From Achromobacter mucicolens (lineage in GTDB: Bacteria; Pseudomonadota; Gammaproteobacteria; Burkholderiales; Burkholderiaceae_B), in assembly GCF_902859725.1 (NCBI RefSeq), contig NZ_CADIJP010000001.1, positions 310,001 through 374,000 on the forward strand: a stretch of DNA of 64,000 bases, written 5' to 3'. The position numbers were made by a program, and so were the translations under genes. Below the pieces are notes generated by a model that ran no database searches, was not told the DNA's origin, and saw only the letters and a list, made by a program, of their open reading frames with translations. Positions 1-9,038 of this stretch are shown piece after piece (position 1 is the stretch's first letter; every line of letters starts with the position of its first letter).

Positions 1-634
1 ATCGGCTGATCATCACATCCACGAAGCGCCGGCGGGTGATGCCGCTGTCGGCTTCGTCCGCCCCATCGGCAAGAAATGCATCGCGGCTGACCTTGCGGTC
101 CGGCGCGTTCACCAGTCTGGACAGGAAGTCGCGTTCGCCCGTCGTCAGCCCCAGCGTCCTGCCCTTGGGACTGATGAGGGTCCACCCCTTGTTCGCCAGC
201 CGCCAGCCTTCTTGGGCCGATTCCTCGGCCGAGTGCGGATCCGCGCCCGTCTCCAGGCCATCCAGCCCGACCGCGCGACGCACCAGCGCCTGCAGGACGG
301 CTGCGAGTTCCAGGCCCGTGACATCCGGCGGCAGACACGCGTCCGCCCCGCACAGCAGGGTGCGGATGCGACTTTCGGCGTCGAGGAATGGGGCGATGGC
401 CACGATGCCCAGGCTGCGGTCGATCGCGCGCAGGCGCACGGCGGCGTTGTGCACATCGGGAAGCGGCGCTTCCAGGACCACCAGCGGGCTGGGCCGGCGG
501 GAAAATCTGTCGTAGACGTCCACCAGATCGGGGCAGCGGCGGACGTTGAATCCCAGATGGGACAGGGACTCGACCAGTCTGGCATGCCTGGCGTCGTCGC
601 TGCCAAGAAAAATGACATCCAGCGTGTTGTTCAT
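1..634 (-). CDS. OmpR-type response regulator with degenerate receiver (3' end outside window)
   Basis: The frame starts at ATG 634, preceded by GGAAG, and runs off the left edge, giving about 211 visible codons. Residues 1-125 have the layout of a CheY-like receiver (acidic GSDD at 11-14, VVLEAPLPD at 52-60). Residues from about 165 on match the start of an OmpR/PhoB winged-helix DNA-binding domain (GRTLGLTTGERDFL). The phospho-acceptor aspartate position is Glu55, the conserved Thr/Ser after beta-4 is Ala, and the conserved Lys is replaced in LPPDV. Canonical phosphorylation is therefore unlikely; this should be a pseudo-receiver regulator. No partner kinase is visible because the window ends. 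The family call is firm, the target genes are unknown. Confidence 0.8.
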   Translation of the reverse strand, partial: MNNTLDVIFLGSDDARHARLVESLSHLGFNVRRCPDLVDVYDRFSRRPSPLVVLEAPLPDVHNAAVRLRAIDRSLGIVAIAPFLDAESRIRTLLCGADACLPPDVTGLELAAVLQALVRRAVGLDGLETGADPHSAEESAQEGWRLANKGWTLISPKGRTLGLTTGERDFLSRLVNAPDRKVSRDAFLADGADEADSGITRRRFVDVMISR

Positions 635-749
635 TGATGCTTCCAATGAGGCGGCGCGGGCAGGCCGTGGGCGCCAGGAAAATGCCGGACGCCTGGCTCA
701 AGCCATGCCGTTGCCGGCCGTTGTGGGCGCGAGTCCTCATGGGAGGCAC

Positions 750-784
750 GCCTGTGTTTCATTTAAACACGGGCGTGTTTTTTT
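750..784 (+). terminator. Rho-independent terminator with no visible upstream gene
   Basis: A 10-bp stem (750-759 with 765-774, one T-G pair) with loop CATTT is followed within a few bases by seven T (778-784) on the plus strand. The gene to the left is on the minus strand and starts at 634, so no plus-strand CDS feeds this terminator. It may end a short non-coding transcript that starts between about 635 and 750, or one antisense to the regulator. Confidence 0.6.
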
Positions 785-1203
785 GTGAAGATACGTTTCT
801 ATGGTTTCGGACGGTAACAGTCCGTCCGGGGGGGAATCCGCCTGCATCCATTGAAACGGCGTTTGATCCCCAATTTGCATCAGAAAAGTATTATGTATTA
901 CCGATACATTATTTTCTCTTCTGCCAACGGCTGCGCTCATAAACTCATTCGTCTTTTTTGCTCACCGCTCTTGTCGCAGGCTCGCTCGCGGGGCCGGCGC
1001 GATGACTGGCGCAGTATTGCAAGCCGATGAAATATATGAATTTTTTAAGGGCGGCTTGCATCGGAAGGGGCGCGTACGCAGCAGCTTGTACGCGGAGCCA
1101 GGGGGCCTCACGGCGATTTATGGATTAGCCCGGAAATAGGGGCCTAATCCGTTTATTTGGCCGCGGAACTGAAATGCTTTAATCAAATAAAACCAAACAA
1201 TTA
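785..1203. other. Intergenic region, locally AT-rich, with an inverted repeat
   Basis: No convincing gene. AT-rich patches occur near 880-960 and 1030-1050. An inverted repeat GGATTAG (1123-1129) / CTAATCC (1144-1150) lies 54 bp before the XRE start codon and could be its operator or a weak stem-loop. The A-rich stretch just before 1204 has no clear Shine-Dalgarno sequence. Confidence 0.4.
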
Positions 1204-1602
1204 ATGTCTCGGGTTGATCGATTGGACACGTTTAGCCATCGTCTGCGCAACGCAAGAATGCTTCAGGGATGGACTCAAAAAGACTTGGCGGTCGCAAGCA
1301 ACCTGTCGCAAAGCGCCATCGGCAACTACGAAAGCGGGCAGCGTCAGCAGCCCTCCAGCGAGGCGCTCATCAAGCTGACGCGCGCGCTGCGCGTCAATCC
1401 CTTGTGGCTGAGTACCGGCGAAGGCCCCATGGTGGACGCACCGCACGGGCAGACTGCAGCGGGTTTCGCCGCCGAGACCCCCAACCCCGCCGCCTGGCCC
1501 TTCGAGACGATCTCGTATTCAGCCTACGCCCGCCTCAGCCAACAGGAAAGGCGGCAGATCGAGCTGGTGCTCAGCGCCTACATCAAGGCACGCGGTGAAT
1601 AG
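1204..1602 (+). CDS. XRE-family (Cro/C1-type) transcriptional regulator
   Basis: 132 residues. Residues about 10-65 form a classical XRE helix-turn-helix: FSHRLRNAR, then WTQKDLAVASNLSQSAIGNYESG, then EALIKLTRALRVNPLWL. The C-terminal half (66-132) is short, ends in a helix rich in charged residues (QQERRQIELVLSAYIKAR) and has no peptidase or ligand domain. It is a small DNA-binding repressor or activator of unknown target. The ATG at 1204 has no obvious Shine-Dalgarno but is the first in frame. It converges with the acyltransferase gene and their 3' ends overlap by 20 bp. There are no prophage genes around it, so it is probably a stand-alone regulator. Confidence 0.85.
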   Translation: MSRVDRLDTFSHRLRNARMLQGWTQKDLAVASNLSQSAIGNYESGQRQQPSSEALIKLTRALRVNPLWLSTGEGPMVDAPHGQTAAGFAAETPNPAAWPFETISYSAYARLSQQERRQIELVLSAYIKARGE

Positions 1603-2728
1603 TCCCTATCGGCTGCGCGGGCGCCTGCGGGCGCCGCGAGGCATCCGCGGGCGCGGTGACGCCCACAGGGTCGGTACGTAGACGGCTGCGCAGGCGCTCC
1701 ACCGGATCCGCGATCAGGTAGTTCAAGACTGCCGAGAATCCGATGCAACCCGTGATCGACATGGCCGCAAACAGCATGGGCTGGTGTTCCTGCACGTCGT
1801 GCATCAGCCAGCTGAACGCCATGATCACCAGCATGTGACAGATGTAGAGCGGATAGCTCAACTCGCCAATTGCCTTGTCCAGCCGGTGGCGCGACTGGAA
1901 CAGGAACGCCAGCGGCAGCAGCGCGGCAAACAGCAGGACAGCCAGGCCATCGCGCACGGTCGGATTGATCCCGATCGAGAAATGCGCCACCACGTAGAGA
2001 AACAGGATGCCCGTGCCCAGCTCGGGCAGGCGCTTGACGCGCTGTGTCCACGCCTTCATTCGCGGCAACACCACCTGGTGCGACAGCGAGCCGATCAGGA
2101 ACAGCGCCAGCTCCGTGGGGAAGAATCGGTAGGTCCAGGGATCGGAACGCCCGACCCCGGTCCAGATGAGGATGGCGCGCAGGGCGAGCGATGCCGCCAG
2201 CAACGCCAGCAGCTTGCGCGGCGAACGCAGGATGAACGGCGCCACCAGGTAGAAGCTCATTTCGACGCCCAGCGTCCAGGCCTGCGGCACCAGCAGGCCC
2301 TTGTACAGCGGCACGTCGCTGTTTGCGAAGCTGCCTGTGAAGGCCAGGGCCGAGTCGCGGATGCCGAAGAACATCAGCCAGTCCTGGCCGAAGATGAAAA
2401 GGTTCGACAGGAACAGGAAGACTTCGGCGCTGAAGGGCAGGGCTTCGTAGATGCGAAAGAACGAGCCGCCGCTCACGATGTGGGCCGTGAGCGTCAACGC
2501 CGCCACCGACAGGTAGATGGGGAAAAGCCGCAGGAAGCGGTTTGCGTAGAATTTGCCGGTGGCGCCCTGGTAGTGATCCGTGGCCGTCAGCACGTACGAG
2601 ATCAGAAAGCCGGAGATGACATAGAAGAGCTGCACGGCAAGCCTGCCGCCGACCAGATGGTCCGCGTAGCCGCCACCCAGATGGTCCACCACCACTGACA
2701 GTGCCAGTAAGGTTCTCAAAAAGCCCAT
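1583..2728 (-). CDS. Acyltransferase-3 family membrane protein (OafA/YrhL type)
   Basis: 381 residues with about ten hydrophobic segments, the usual size and layout of acyltransferase-3 proteins without the extra SGNH domain. The N-terminal motif LRTLLALSVVVDHLGG carries the family histidine, followed by LFYVISGFLISYVL and the conserved FYANRFLRLFPIY. Members transfer acetyl or other acyl groups to periplasmic or surface carbohydrates such as O-antigen. The start at 2728 follows a good GGGGAG site. It stands alone, convergent with the XRE gene and divergent from the META lipoprotein gene; the glycan cluster is 50 kb away, so no substrate can be assigned. Confidence 0.85.
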   Translation of the reverse strand: MGFLRTLLALSVVVDHLGGGYADHLVGGRLAVQLFYVISGFLISYVLTATDHYQGATGKFYANRFLRLFPIYLSVAALTLTAHIVSGGSFFRIYEALPFSAEVFLFLSNLFIFGQDWLMFFGIRDSALAFTGSFANSDVPLYKGLLVPQAWTLGVEMSFYLVAPFILRSPRKLLALLAASLALRAILIWTGVGRSDPWTYRFFPTELALFLIGSLSHQVVLPRMKAWTQRVKRLPELGTGILFLYVVAHFSIGINPTVRDGLAVLLFAALLPLAFLFQSRHRLDKAIGELSYPLYICHMLVIMAFSWLMHDVQEHQPMLFAAMSITGCIGFSAVLNYLIADPVERLRSRLRTDPVGVTAPADASRRPQAPAQPIGTIHRVP

Positions 2729-3032
2729 CGCGCATCTCCCCGTTGGATATTGTTCTCAGGCCCGATGGGCCGGACACTGCGCATGCGGTCGTCGCGGGCT
2801 CCGCTCCTCTTTCCCTGTATTACTTTTTAGGCCGGAGTCATCAACTGTCATCGATTCTGCGCGTCGGCCTGACCCCTCGCCATGCGGCATTCGATGCAGA
2901 ACCGGAGATCATCAGCGTTAGAACCTCCGGCTCAACCGTGCATCTTTTGGATACCGCTGTCGGACGGAGAAAATCGCGTCTCTGGGCGAGGCCGGTTACA
3001 GTACGACGGTACGAACCATTGGAGTCCCGTCC
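2729..3032. other. Divergent intergenic region
   Basis: It separates the acyltransferase gene from the META lipoprotein gene and must hold both promoters. An AT-rich patch with TGTATTACTTTTT near 2815-2828 is a plausible promoter area. No RNA gene or repeat was recognised. Confidence 0.3.
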
Positions 3033-3560
3033 ATGCCCACCATCCTGTCCCCGCACGGCAGATTGCTCTGCCTCGCGCTGCTTACCGCGGCGTTGGCCGG
3101 TTGCGCCGGCACCGGCGGTGCGCGCCCTGAAGGCGCCGCAGCCGCCAGCGCCGCCACCAGCAAGGATTCGCTGGCGCAGACGAGTTGGGAACTGGTCCGC
3201 TGGGCGCAGCCCGGCGGGGCGCTGCGCGACATTCCGCACGGCGACAACGGCGAACCCATCCGCCTGACCTTTCTCGCGCAGGGCAAGCAATACCAGGTGA
3301 ACGGATTCTCCGGCTGCAACCGTTACACCGGCACGTACAAGCTCGAGCGCAACAAGCTCGTCATCGACGCGCCTGCCTCCACGCGCATGGCCTGCGCGCC
3401 CGCCGAGCGCGCGAAGCTGGAAGCCGATTACCTGCGCGCGCTGCGCGCCATCGACACATTCACGCTGGATAGCGGTGGCGCGCCCCGCCACCTGACGTTC
3501 AACCTGCGTGGCGGCGACGTGCTGGAGTTCGAGCGCCGCCAGGATCCGCCGACACCCTGA
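3033..3560 (+). CDS. META-domain lipoprotein (HslJ-like)
   Basis: 175 residues. A signal sequence ends in the lipobox LAGC (Cys24), so it should be a lipidated envelope protein. Residues about 50-170 form one META domain: SWELVRW near the start, FSGCNRYTGTYKL in the middle, STRMACAP after it, and a closing LEFERR strand. META proteins such as HslJ have roles in envelope stress or unknown binding functions; no reaction is known. A GGAG site lies 10 bp before ATG 3033. It is followed 31 bp later by a second META lipoprotein gene on the same strand, and the two appear to be tandem paralogs. Confidence 0.85.
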   Translation: MPTILSPHGRLLCLALLTAALAGCAGTGGARPEGAAAASAATSKDSLAQTSWELVRWAQPGGALRDIPHGDNGEPIRLTFLAQGKQYQVNGFSGCNRYTGTYKLERNKLVIDAPASTRMACAPAERAKLEADYLRALRAIDTFTLDSGGAPRHLTFNLRGGDVLEFERRQDPPTP

Positions 3561-3591
3561 CCCGACGCCCAGGCGCGATTCGAGAACCTGC

Positions 3592-4389
3592 ATGCGCAAC
3601 CCCTCTTTTCTGCGCCGACTGGCGCCCGGCCTGCTGTGCGCCAGTCTCGTGGCCTGCTCGTCGCCGCCGATGCGCGCGGCCGATGGCCAGGATCCACGGT
3701 TCCAACCGGCCTCGGCATCCGACATTCTGGTGCAGACGAATTGGGAGCTGGCGCGCTGGACGCTGCCGGGGGGCGCGCTGCGCCCCGTGCCGCATCCCTC
3801 GGCATCGCAACGCCCCATCTCGGCCGCGTTCATCCATGACCGGGGCTCGCCACGCCTCATGGGTTTTGCCGGCTGCAATGCCTACAACGCTCCCTACACC
3901 ATCGCCAACGGACTGTTGATCGTGCGCGCCGATCCCGTATCCACCCGGATGGTCTGTGCCCCGGATGTCATGCAGATCGAGCACGCGTATCTGGCGGCGC
4001 TCACCCGCATCACCGCCACGTCGTTCGACAACACCAATAACCCGCAGCGCATGACGTGGAAGCTCAATACCGGCGACACGCTGGATTTCGGACGGCGCGT
4101 GGATCCCGTGGCGGGTGGCCAGCTGGGCGCCGCCAAACTGGTCTACGTGAACGCCGAGCGCGTGCCTTGCGAGACCGGCGCTGGCCGCGCCCTGTGCTAT
4201 CAGGTTCGCGACAGCGCATCGCAACCCTGGCAGGTCTGGCACGGCGAGATCACCGGTTTCAACTTCCAGCCCGGGGTGCGGTATCGACTGCGTGTGGTGG
4301 AAATCGAGGATCCGAATCCGCCGATGGGGGCGTCCCCGCTCCGCTGGGTGCTGGACGCCGTCGTGGAGCAGCAGGTCGTCAGCCCTTGA
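3592..4389 (+). CDS. META and DUF4377-like lipoprotein, tandem paralog
   Basis: 265 residues from ATG 3592, chosen because it gives a clean lipoprotein signal (basic start, hydrophobic core, lipobox LVAC followed by SS); a longer frame upstream lacks signal features. A META domain with the same landmarks as its neighbour ([30 protein letters not shown]) is followed by a C-terminal part of about 95 residues ([23 protein letters not shown]) that resembles DUF4377, often joined to META domains. Cell location should be the outer-membrane or periplasmic face. It is likely cotranscribed with the preceding gene and may have arisen by duplication with gain of the extra domain. Confidence 0.8.
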   Translation: MRNPSFLRRLAPGLLCASLVACSSPPMRAADGQDPRFQPASASDILVQTNWELARWTLPGGALRPVPHPSASQRPISAAFIHDRGSPRLMGFAGCNAYNAPYTIANGLLIVRADPVSTRMVCAPDVMQIEHAYLAALTRITATSFDNTNNPQRMTWKLNTGDTLDFGRRVDPVAGGQLGAAKLVYVNAERVPCETGAGRALCYQVRDSASQPWQVWHGEITGFNFQPGVRYRLRVVEIEDPNPPMGASPLRWVLDAVVEQQVVSP

Positions 4390-4477
4390 TGGCAGCGGCC
4401 GGGGCAGCGGCCCGGACGGCGTGCGCCGCCCAGCGATTACTATTACGGGCTTCATCGCCCATCTTCACTGCTTTGCC

Positions 4478-5215
4478 ATGACTGCCGTCGTCAATATCGC
4501 CGCTTACAAATTCGTTTCGCTGGATGACCTGCCCGACCTTCGCGCACGCTTGCTTGCCGAGGCCGCAGCCGCCGGGCTCAAGGGAACGATCCTGCTGGCC
4601 GAGGAAGGCATCAACCTGTTCCTCGCGGGGGCGGCCAACGGCATCGACACCTTTTTGCAGAGTCTGCGTGCCGATCCGCGCTTCGCGGACCTGGAGGTCA
4701 AGTTCAGCCACAGCACCGAAATCCCGTTCCGCAAGCTGCTGGTCAAGATCAAGCGCGAGATCATCCGCATGAACCACCCCGCCATCCGTCCGGCGGCGGG
4801 CCGCGCGCCCGGTGTCGACGCCCACACGCTGGCGCGCTGGCTGGAGGCAGGCGTGGACGACGAGGGCCGTCCCGTGGTCATGCTGGACACGCGCAACGCC
4901 TTCGAGGTGGACGAGGGCACGTTCAAGAACGCCATCGACTGGCGCATCGACCGCTTCACGCAGTTTCCTGCGGCGGTGCAGGCGAACCGCGCCCAGCTCG
5001 AGGGCAAGACCGTCGTCAGTTTCTGCACGGGCGGCATCCGGTGCGAAAAGGCCGCCATCTTCATGAACGAGGCCGGCATCGAAAACGTCTATCAGCTCGA
5101 CGGCGGCATTCTCAAGTATTTCGAGGAAACGGGCGGGCCCGGCTACGAAGGCAAATGCTTCGTTTTCGACGAGCGCATCTCGCTGGATCCGGCGCTTGCG
5201 CCCAGCAACGCCTGA
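4478..5215 (+). CDS. trhO: TrhO-like rhodanese, tRNA uridine-34 hydroxylation
   Basis: 245 residues. The N-terminal part (about 1-95, [27 protein letters not shown]) is the acylphosphatase-like domain of TrhO/YceA, followed by a rhodanese domain with the active loop [12 protein letters not shown], including the catalytic Cys. TrhO family enzymes hydroxylate uridine 34 of certain tRNAs in the cytoplasm. The protein ends soon after the conserved KCFVFDER motif, so the Cys-rich C-terminal extension of the roughly 350-residue E. coli enzyme is absent. ATG 4478 is chosen because homology starts there; upstream in-frame codons read through non-homologous sequence. A strong terminator follows. Confidence 0.88.
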   Translation: MTAVVNIAAYKFVSLDDLPDLRARLLAEAAAAGLKGTILLAEEGINLFLAGAANGIDTFLQSLRADPRFADLEVKFSHSTEIPFRKLLVKIKREIIRMNHPAIRPAAGRAPGVDAHTLARWLEAGVDDEGRPVVMLDTRNAFEVDEGTFKNAIDWRIDRFTQFPAAVQANRAQLEGKTVVSFCTGGIRCEKAAIFMNEAGIENVYQLDGGILKYFEETGGPGYEGKCFVFDERISLDPALAPSNA

Positions 5216-5237
5216 TCCGATCCGGCGCTGCAACGAA

Positions 5238-5263
5238 AAAGAGCCCGCGTTTGCGGGCTCTTT
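5238..5263. terminator. Bidirectional terminator between trhO and metG
   Basis: An 11-bp perfect stem (5238-5248 with 5253-5263) with a 4-base loop has A-rich and T-rich flanks, so it can end transcription from trhO on the plus strand and metG on the minus strand. Confidence 0.85.
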
Positions 5264-5280
5264 GCATGGGGGAACGCCGC

Positions 5281-7347
5281 TTAGCGCACGCGCATGCCGG
5301 GCTTGGCGCCGGGGAACGGTTCCAGCACGTAGATGCCGGCGTCCACGGCTTCATCCGCATGGCTGGCAGCCAGCACCATGCCTTCGGACACGCCGAACTT
5401 CATCTTGCGCGGGGCCAGGTTGGCGACCATGACGGTCAGCTTGCCAATCAGGTCTTCGGGCTTGTAGGCCGACTTGATGCCCGAGAACACGTTGCGGTGG
5501 CGGCCTTCGCCCACGTCCAGGGTCAGGCGCAACAGCTTGGTCGAGCCTTCGACGTGTTCGCAATTGACGATCTGCGCGATGCGCAGGTCGACGCGCGCGA
5601 AGTCGTCGATGGAGATGGTCTCGGCCAGCGGCTCGCCGCCGGGCACCACGACGGGCGCGGCGGGCGGCTCGAACAGGTCTTCCAGCATCTGCGGCTCGAC
5701 ACGCTGCATCAAATGCTTGAACGGCGCGACGCGCTGCGGCAGCACCGCGGCATCGGCCCACGTGAACGGCGCCTGCGCGCCGAACAATTCCAGGGCAACG
5801 CGTTCGGCGAGCTGGGGCAGCACCGGGGCCAGCATCACCGACAGGGCCTTGAAGCCGGCCAGCGAGCGCGAGCAGATGTCCTGCAGCGCGGCCTTCTGCG
5901 CGTCTTCGGCCGTGGCCAGCCCCTTGGCCAGCACCCACGGCTGCGCCGTGTCGAACGCCTGGTTGATGCGGTCGGCGTAGGCCATGATTTCGCGGATGGC
6001 GCGGTTGTATTCGCGGGCCTCGAACGCGGCGCGGATCGACTCGGCCTGTTCGGCGTATTCGGCGGACAGCGCGGCCGTGTCGCCCGAATAACCCAGCACG
6101 CCGTCAAAGTGCTTGGTGATGAAGCTGGCGGCGCGGCTGGCGATGTTGACGTACTTGCCGACCAGGTCGCTGTTCACCCGCGCGATGAAGTCCTCGGGAT
6201 TGAAGTCCACGTCTTCGACGCGCGCGTTCAGCTTGGCGGCGATGTAGTAGCGCATCCATTCGGCATTCATGCCGAGTTCCAGGTAGCGCAGCGGCGAAAT
6301 GCCGGTGCCGCGGCTCTTGGACATCTTTTCGCCGCTGACGGTGATGAAGCCGTGCACGTTGATGGCGTCCGGCGTCTTGCGGCCGGCGAACTTCAGCATG
6401 GCGGGCCAGAACAGTGCGTGGAAGTACACGATGTCCTTGCCGATGAAGTGAACCTGTTCGGTGTCGCCGTTGGGGTCGAGCAGGGCGTCGAAGTCCATGC
6501 CCTTGACCGCGCAATACGACTTGAGCGACGCCAGGTAGCCCACCGGCGCGTCCAGCCAGACATAGAAATACTTACCCGGCGCATCGGGGATTTCGATGCC
6601 GAAGTAGGGCGCATCGCGGGAAATGTCCCAGTCGCCCAGCTTGGCCTCGCCGTCTTCGCCACCCAGCCACTCGCGCGTCTTCGCCAGCATTTCGGGCTGC
6701 AGATGCTTGCCGCCGTGCCGGTTCGCGCCCGTGGTCCACTGCTGCAGGAACTCGACGCAGCGCGGGTCGGACAGCTTGAAGAAGAAATGGTCGGACGACT
6801 TCAGGACGGGCGTGGCGCCCGTCAGCGCGGAGTACGGGTTGATCAGTTCGGTGGGCGCGTAGACCGCGCCGCAGACCTCGCAGGAGTCGCCGTACTGGTC
6901 CTTGGCGTGGCACTTGGGGCACTCGCCCTTGATGTAGCGGTCGGCCAGGAACATGCCCTTGACCGGATCGTAGAACTGCTCGATGGAGCGCGTTTCGATC
7001 AGGTCCTGGGCTTTCAGCGCGCGGTAGATGTCCTGCGACAGCGCGACGTTTTCCGCCGAGTCGGTCGAGTGCCAGTGGTCAAAGCGGATGTGAAAGCCGT
7101 TCAGATACTGGGGGCGTTCGGCCGCGTAGCGCGCAACCAGCGCCTGCGGCGTGATGCCTTCCTTTTCGGCCTTCAGCATGATCGGCGCGCCGTGCGCATC
7201 GTCCGCGCCCACAAAGTGCACCGTGTGGCCCGCCATTCGCATCGAACGAACCCAGATATCGGCCTGGATGTACTCCATGATGTGGCCGATGTGGAAGGAT
7301 CCGTTGGCGTAGGGCAGCGCAGTGGTGACAAAGAGGGTGCGAGACAT
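5281..7347 (-). CDS. metG: Methionyl-tRNA synthetase
   Basis: 688 residues, close to the E. coli enzyme. It charges tRNA-Met with methionine in the cytoplasm. The class I signatures are present: HIGH in ANGSFHIGH near residue 20 and KMSKS in [13 protein letters not shown]. The zinc knuckle has two CxxC pairs ([18 protein letters not shown]). The last 105 residues (from [12 protein letters not shown]) form the C-terminal tRNA-binding dimerisation domain. The start is ATG 7347 ([16 protein letters not shown]); a longer upstream frame has no homology. It lies downstream of a small membrane-protein gene on the same strand and is divergent from apbC across that gene, an arrangement also seen in E. 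coli (metG-mrp). Confidence 0.98.
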   Translation of the reverse strand: MSRTLFVTTALPYANGSFHIGHIMEYIQADIWVRSMRMAGHTVHFVGADDAHGAPIMLKAEKEGITPQALVARYAAERPQYLNGFHIRFDHWHSTDSAENVALSQDIYRALKAQDLIETRSIEQFYDPVKGMFLADRYIKGECPKCHAKDQYGDSCEVCGAVYAPTELINPYSALTGATPVLKSSDHFFFKLSDPRCVEFLQQWTTGANRHGGKHLQPEMLAKTREWLGGEDGEAKLGDWDISRDAPYFGIEIPDAPGKYFYVWLDAPVGYLASLKSYCAVKGMDFDALLDPNGDTEQVHFIGKDIVYFHALFWPAMLKFAGRKTPDAINVHGFITVSGEKMSKSRGTGISPLRYLELGMNAEWMRYYIAAKLNARVEDVDFNPEDFIARVNSDLVGKYVNIASRAASFITKHFDGVLGYSGDTAALSAEYAEQAESIRAAFEAREYNRAIREIMAYADRINQAFDTAQPWVLAKGLATAEDAQKAALQDICSRSLAGFKALSVMLAPVLPQLAERVALELFGAQAPFTWADAAVLPQRVAPFKHLMQRVEPQMLEDLFEPPAAPVVVPGGEPLAETISIDDFARVDLRIAQIVNCEHVEGSTKLLRLTLDVGEGRHRNVFSGIKSAYKPEDLIGKLTVMVANLAPRKMKFGVSEGMVLAASHADEAVDAGIYVLEPFPGAKPGMRVR

Positions 7348-7438
7348 GGTTGTCGACTGAGGTTGAGGGGAAAAGGGATTTGGCGGCCATTTTAGGGCAA
7401 GCGCGCAGGCCTGCCCGCAGCGGGGCCCGGAAAGCACA

Positions 7439-7476
7439 CAACCCGCCCATCGCATCAATGCGAATCAGGCGGGTTG
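7439..7476. terminator. Stem-loop between the small membrane protein gene and metG
   Basis: A perfect 9-bp stem (7439-7447 with 7468-7476) encloses a second small stem (CGCAT/ATGCG). There is no T-run on either side, so it may be an attenuating or RNA-processing hairpin rather than a true terminator. Confidence 0.4.
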
Positions 7477-7569
7477 AGGGAAGAGTGGCCGTGGCGTCTG
7501 GTGCGACCTTGCGCAACACGCAACGGTCAGCTTGCGCGCAATGACGCGCAAGCCAGTGGAAAACCGCCG

Positions 7570-7845
7570 TCAGCGGATTTCGCGGGCCTCGACGTCGATC
7601 ACGTCGCCACGCGGTTGCGTGGCAAACGGAGCGGTGGCGGACTGGAAGGGTCCCGGGCGGGCGCCTTGGCGCTGGCTCCAATAGGCGCGAACGCCGAAGG
7701 GCTTGCCGCGCACCTTGGCGACCACATAAAGGATCGCCACGGCGAATGCCGTGGAAAGCATGAACACCAGCGCCATCGCCATGCCGATCAAGGCCAGGGC
7801 GGCGAATAGGACGGCACGAAAGAAGCGGATAAGTGTGTTGGTCAT
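7570..7845 (-). CDS. Small inner-membrane protein of unknown function
   Basis: 91 residues from ATG 7845. Residues about 9-45 are continuous hydrophobic sequence (AVLFAALALIGMAMALVFML, then AFAVAILYVV), enough for one long or two short membrane helices. They are followed by a basic stretch (KVRGKPFGVRAYW) and a soluble acidic tail ending DVIDVEAREIR. No family was recognised. It lies upstream of metG on the same strand, 222 bp away, and is divergent from apbC with 101 bp between starts. The longer upstream reading frame (to 7980) overlaps the apbC start and was not used. Confidence 0.6.
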   Translation of the reverse strand: MTNTLIRFFRAVLFAALALIGMAMALVFMLSTAFAVAILYVVAKVRGKPFGVRAYWSQRQGARPGPFQSATAPFATQPRGDVIDVEAREIR

Positions 7846-7946
7846 GAATGTCGGATGCAAAACGCAGCGAAAGGTTCCCGTGTATCCGCTATCCTTTAGG
7901 GGATGGCGGCCCGCAGACGCCGCGCTGCCTACGGAACCATAGTGAC

Positions 7947-9035
7947 ATGAGTATAACGATAGAAAACATCCGCGCCGCACTGCGCGCCGCGCAAGACCCG
8001 AATACCGGTTTGGATTTGGGTGTTTCTGTAAAAGATCGTGACATTCAACTGGCTGGCGGCCGTGTCGCGTTGACGCTGGAGCTGGGATATCCCGCCGACG
8101 CCGTCCGCGAACAAGTCCGCGACATCGCCGTGCGCGCGCTGGCGCAAGCCGGCGCGCCCGATGCGCAGGTCAACGTCACCTGGAAGGTTGCCGCCCACGC
8201 GGTGCAGAAGGGCCTGAAGCCGCTGCCCAACGTGCGAAACATTATTGCGGTCGCTTCCGGCAAGGGCGGCGTGGGCAAGAGCACCACCGCCGTGAACCTG
8301 GCGCTGGCCCTGGCGGCCGAGGGCGCAAAGGTCGGCCTGCTGGACGCCGATATCTACGGCCCCAGCGTGCCGACGATGCTGGGCATCTCCGGGCGTCCCG
8401 AAAGCCTGGACAACAAGAGCATGGAGCCCCTGACCGGCCACGGCCTGCAGGCCAACTCCATCGGTTTCCTGATCGACGCCGATTCCCCCGCCATCTGGCG
8501 CGGTCCGATGGTCACGCAGGCGCTGGAGCAGCTGCTGCGCCAGACCAACTGGCGCGACCTGGATTACCTGATCGTCGACATGCCGCCCGGCACGGGCGAC
8601 GTGGCCCTGACGCTGGCGCAGAAGGTGCCCGTCGTGGGCGCGGTCATCGTCACCACGCCGCAGGACGTGGCGCTGCTGGACGCGCGCAAGGGCCTGAAGA
8701 TGTTCCAGAAGGTCGAAGTGCCGATTCTGGGCGTGGTCGAGAACATGGCCATCCACATCTGCTCGCAGTGCGGTCACGCCGAGCACATCTTCGGTGAAGG
8801 CGGCGGCCAGCGCATGGCCGAGCAATACCAGACGCCGTGGCTGGGCAGCCTGCCGCTGACGCTTGCGATTCGCGAGCAGACCGACGCCGGCACGCCGACG
8901 GTGGTGTCCGACGCCGGCAGCGAGGCCGCGTCGCTGTACCGCGCGATCGCTCGAAAGCTGGCCGCGGGCGTTGCGGCGCTTCCGCGCGACATGGCCGGAA
9001 AGTTTCCCTCCATCGTCGTCCAACAACCGACCTGA
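7947..9035 (+). CDS. apbC: Iron-sulfur cluster carrier protein ApbC/Mrp
   Basis: 362 residues. The N-terminal 90 residues are a MIP18/DUF59 domain; the rest is a ParA/MinD-like P-loop ATPase with the deviant Walker A GKGGVGKST, then GLLDADIYGPS and VDMPPGTGDVALT. The CxxC pair (ICSQCGHAEHIFG) is the family's cluster-binding site. ApbC holds and transfers Fe-S clusters to apo-proteins in the cytoplasm. ATG 7947 is chosen since MSITIENIRAAL matches the family start. It is followed after only 3 bp by tamA on the same strand, so the three genes apbC-tamA-tamB probably form one transcript, although their functions are not obviously related. Confidence 0.95.
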   Translation: MSITIENIRAALRAAQDPNTGLDLGVSVKDRDIQLAGGRVALTLELGYPADAVREQVRDIAVRALAQAGAPDAQVNVTWKVAAHAVQKGLKPLPNVRNIIAVASGKGGVGKSTTAVNLALALAAEGAKVGLLDADIYGPSVPTMLGISGRPESLDNKSMEPLTGHGLQANSIGFLIDADSPAIWRGPMVTQALEQLLRQTNWRDLDYLIVDMPPGTGDVALTLAQKVPVVGAVIVTTPQDVALLDARKGLKMFQKVEVPILGVVENMAIHICSQCGHAEHIFGEGGGQRMAEQYQTPWLGSLPLTLAIREQTDAGTPTVVSDAGSEAASLYRAIARKLAAGVAALPRDMAGKFPSIVVQQPT

Positions 9036-9038
9036 AGC

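Noticed and set aside
7848-7946. N-terminal extension of apbC
   Set aside because: The extra codons have no family similarity and overlap the start of the divergent membrane-protein gene; ATG 7947 fits.
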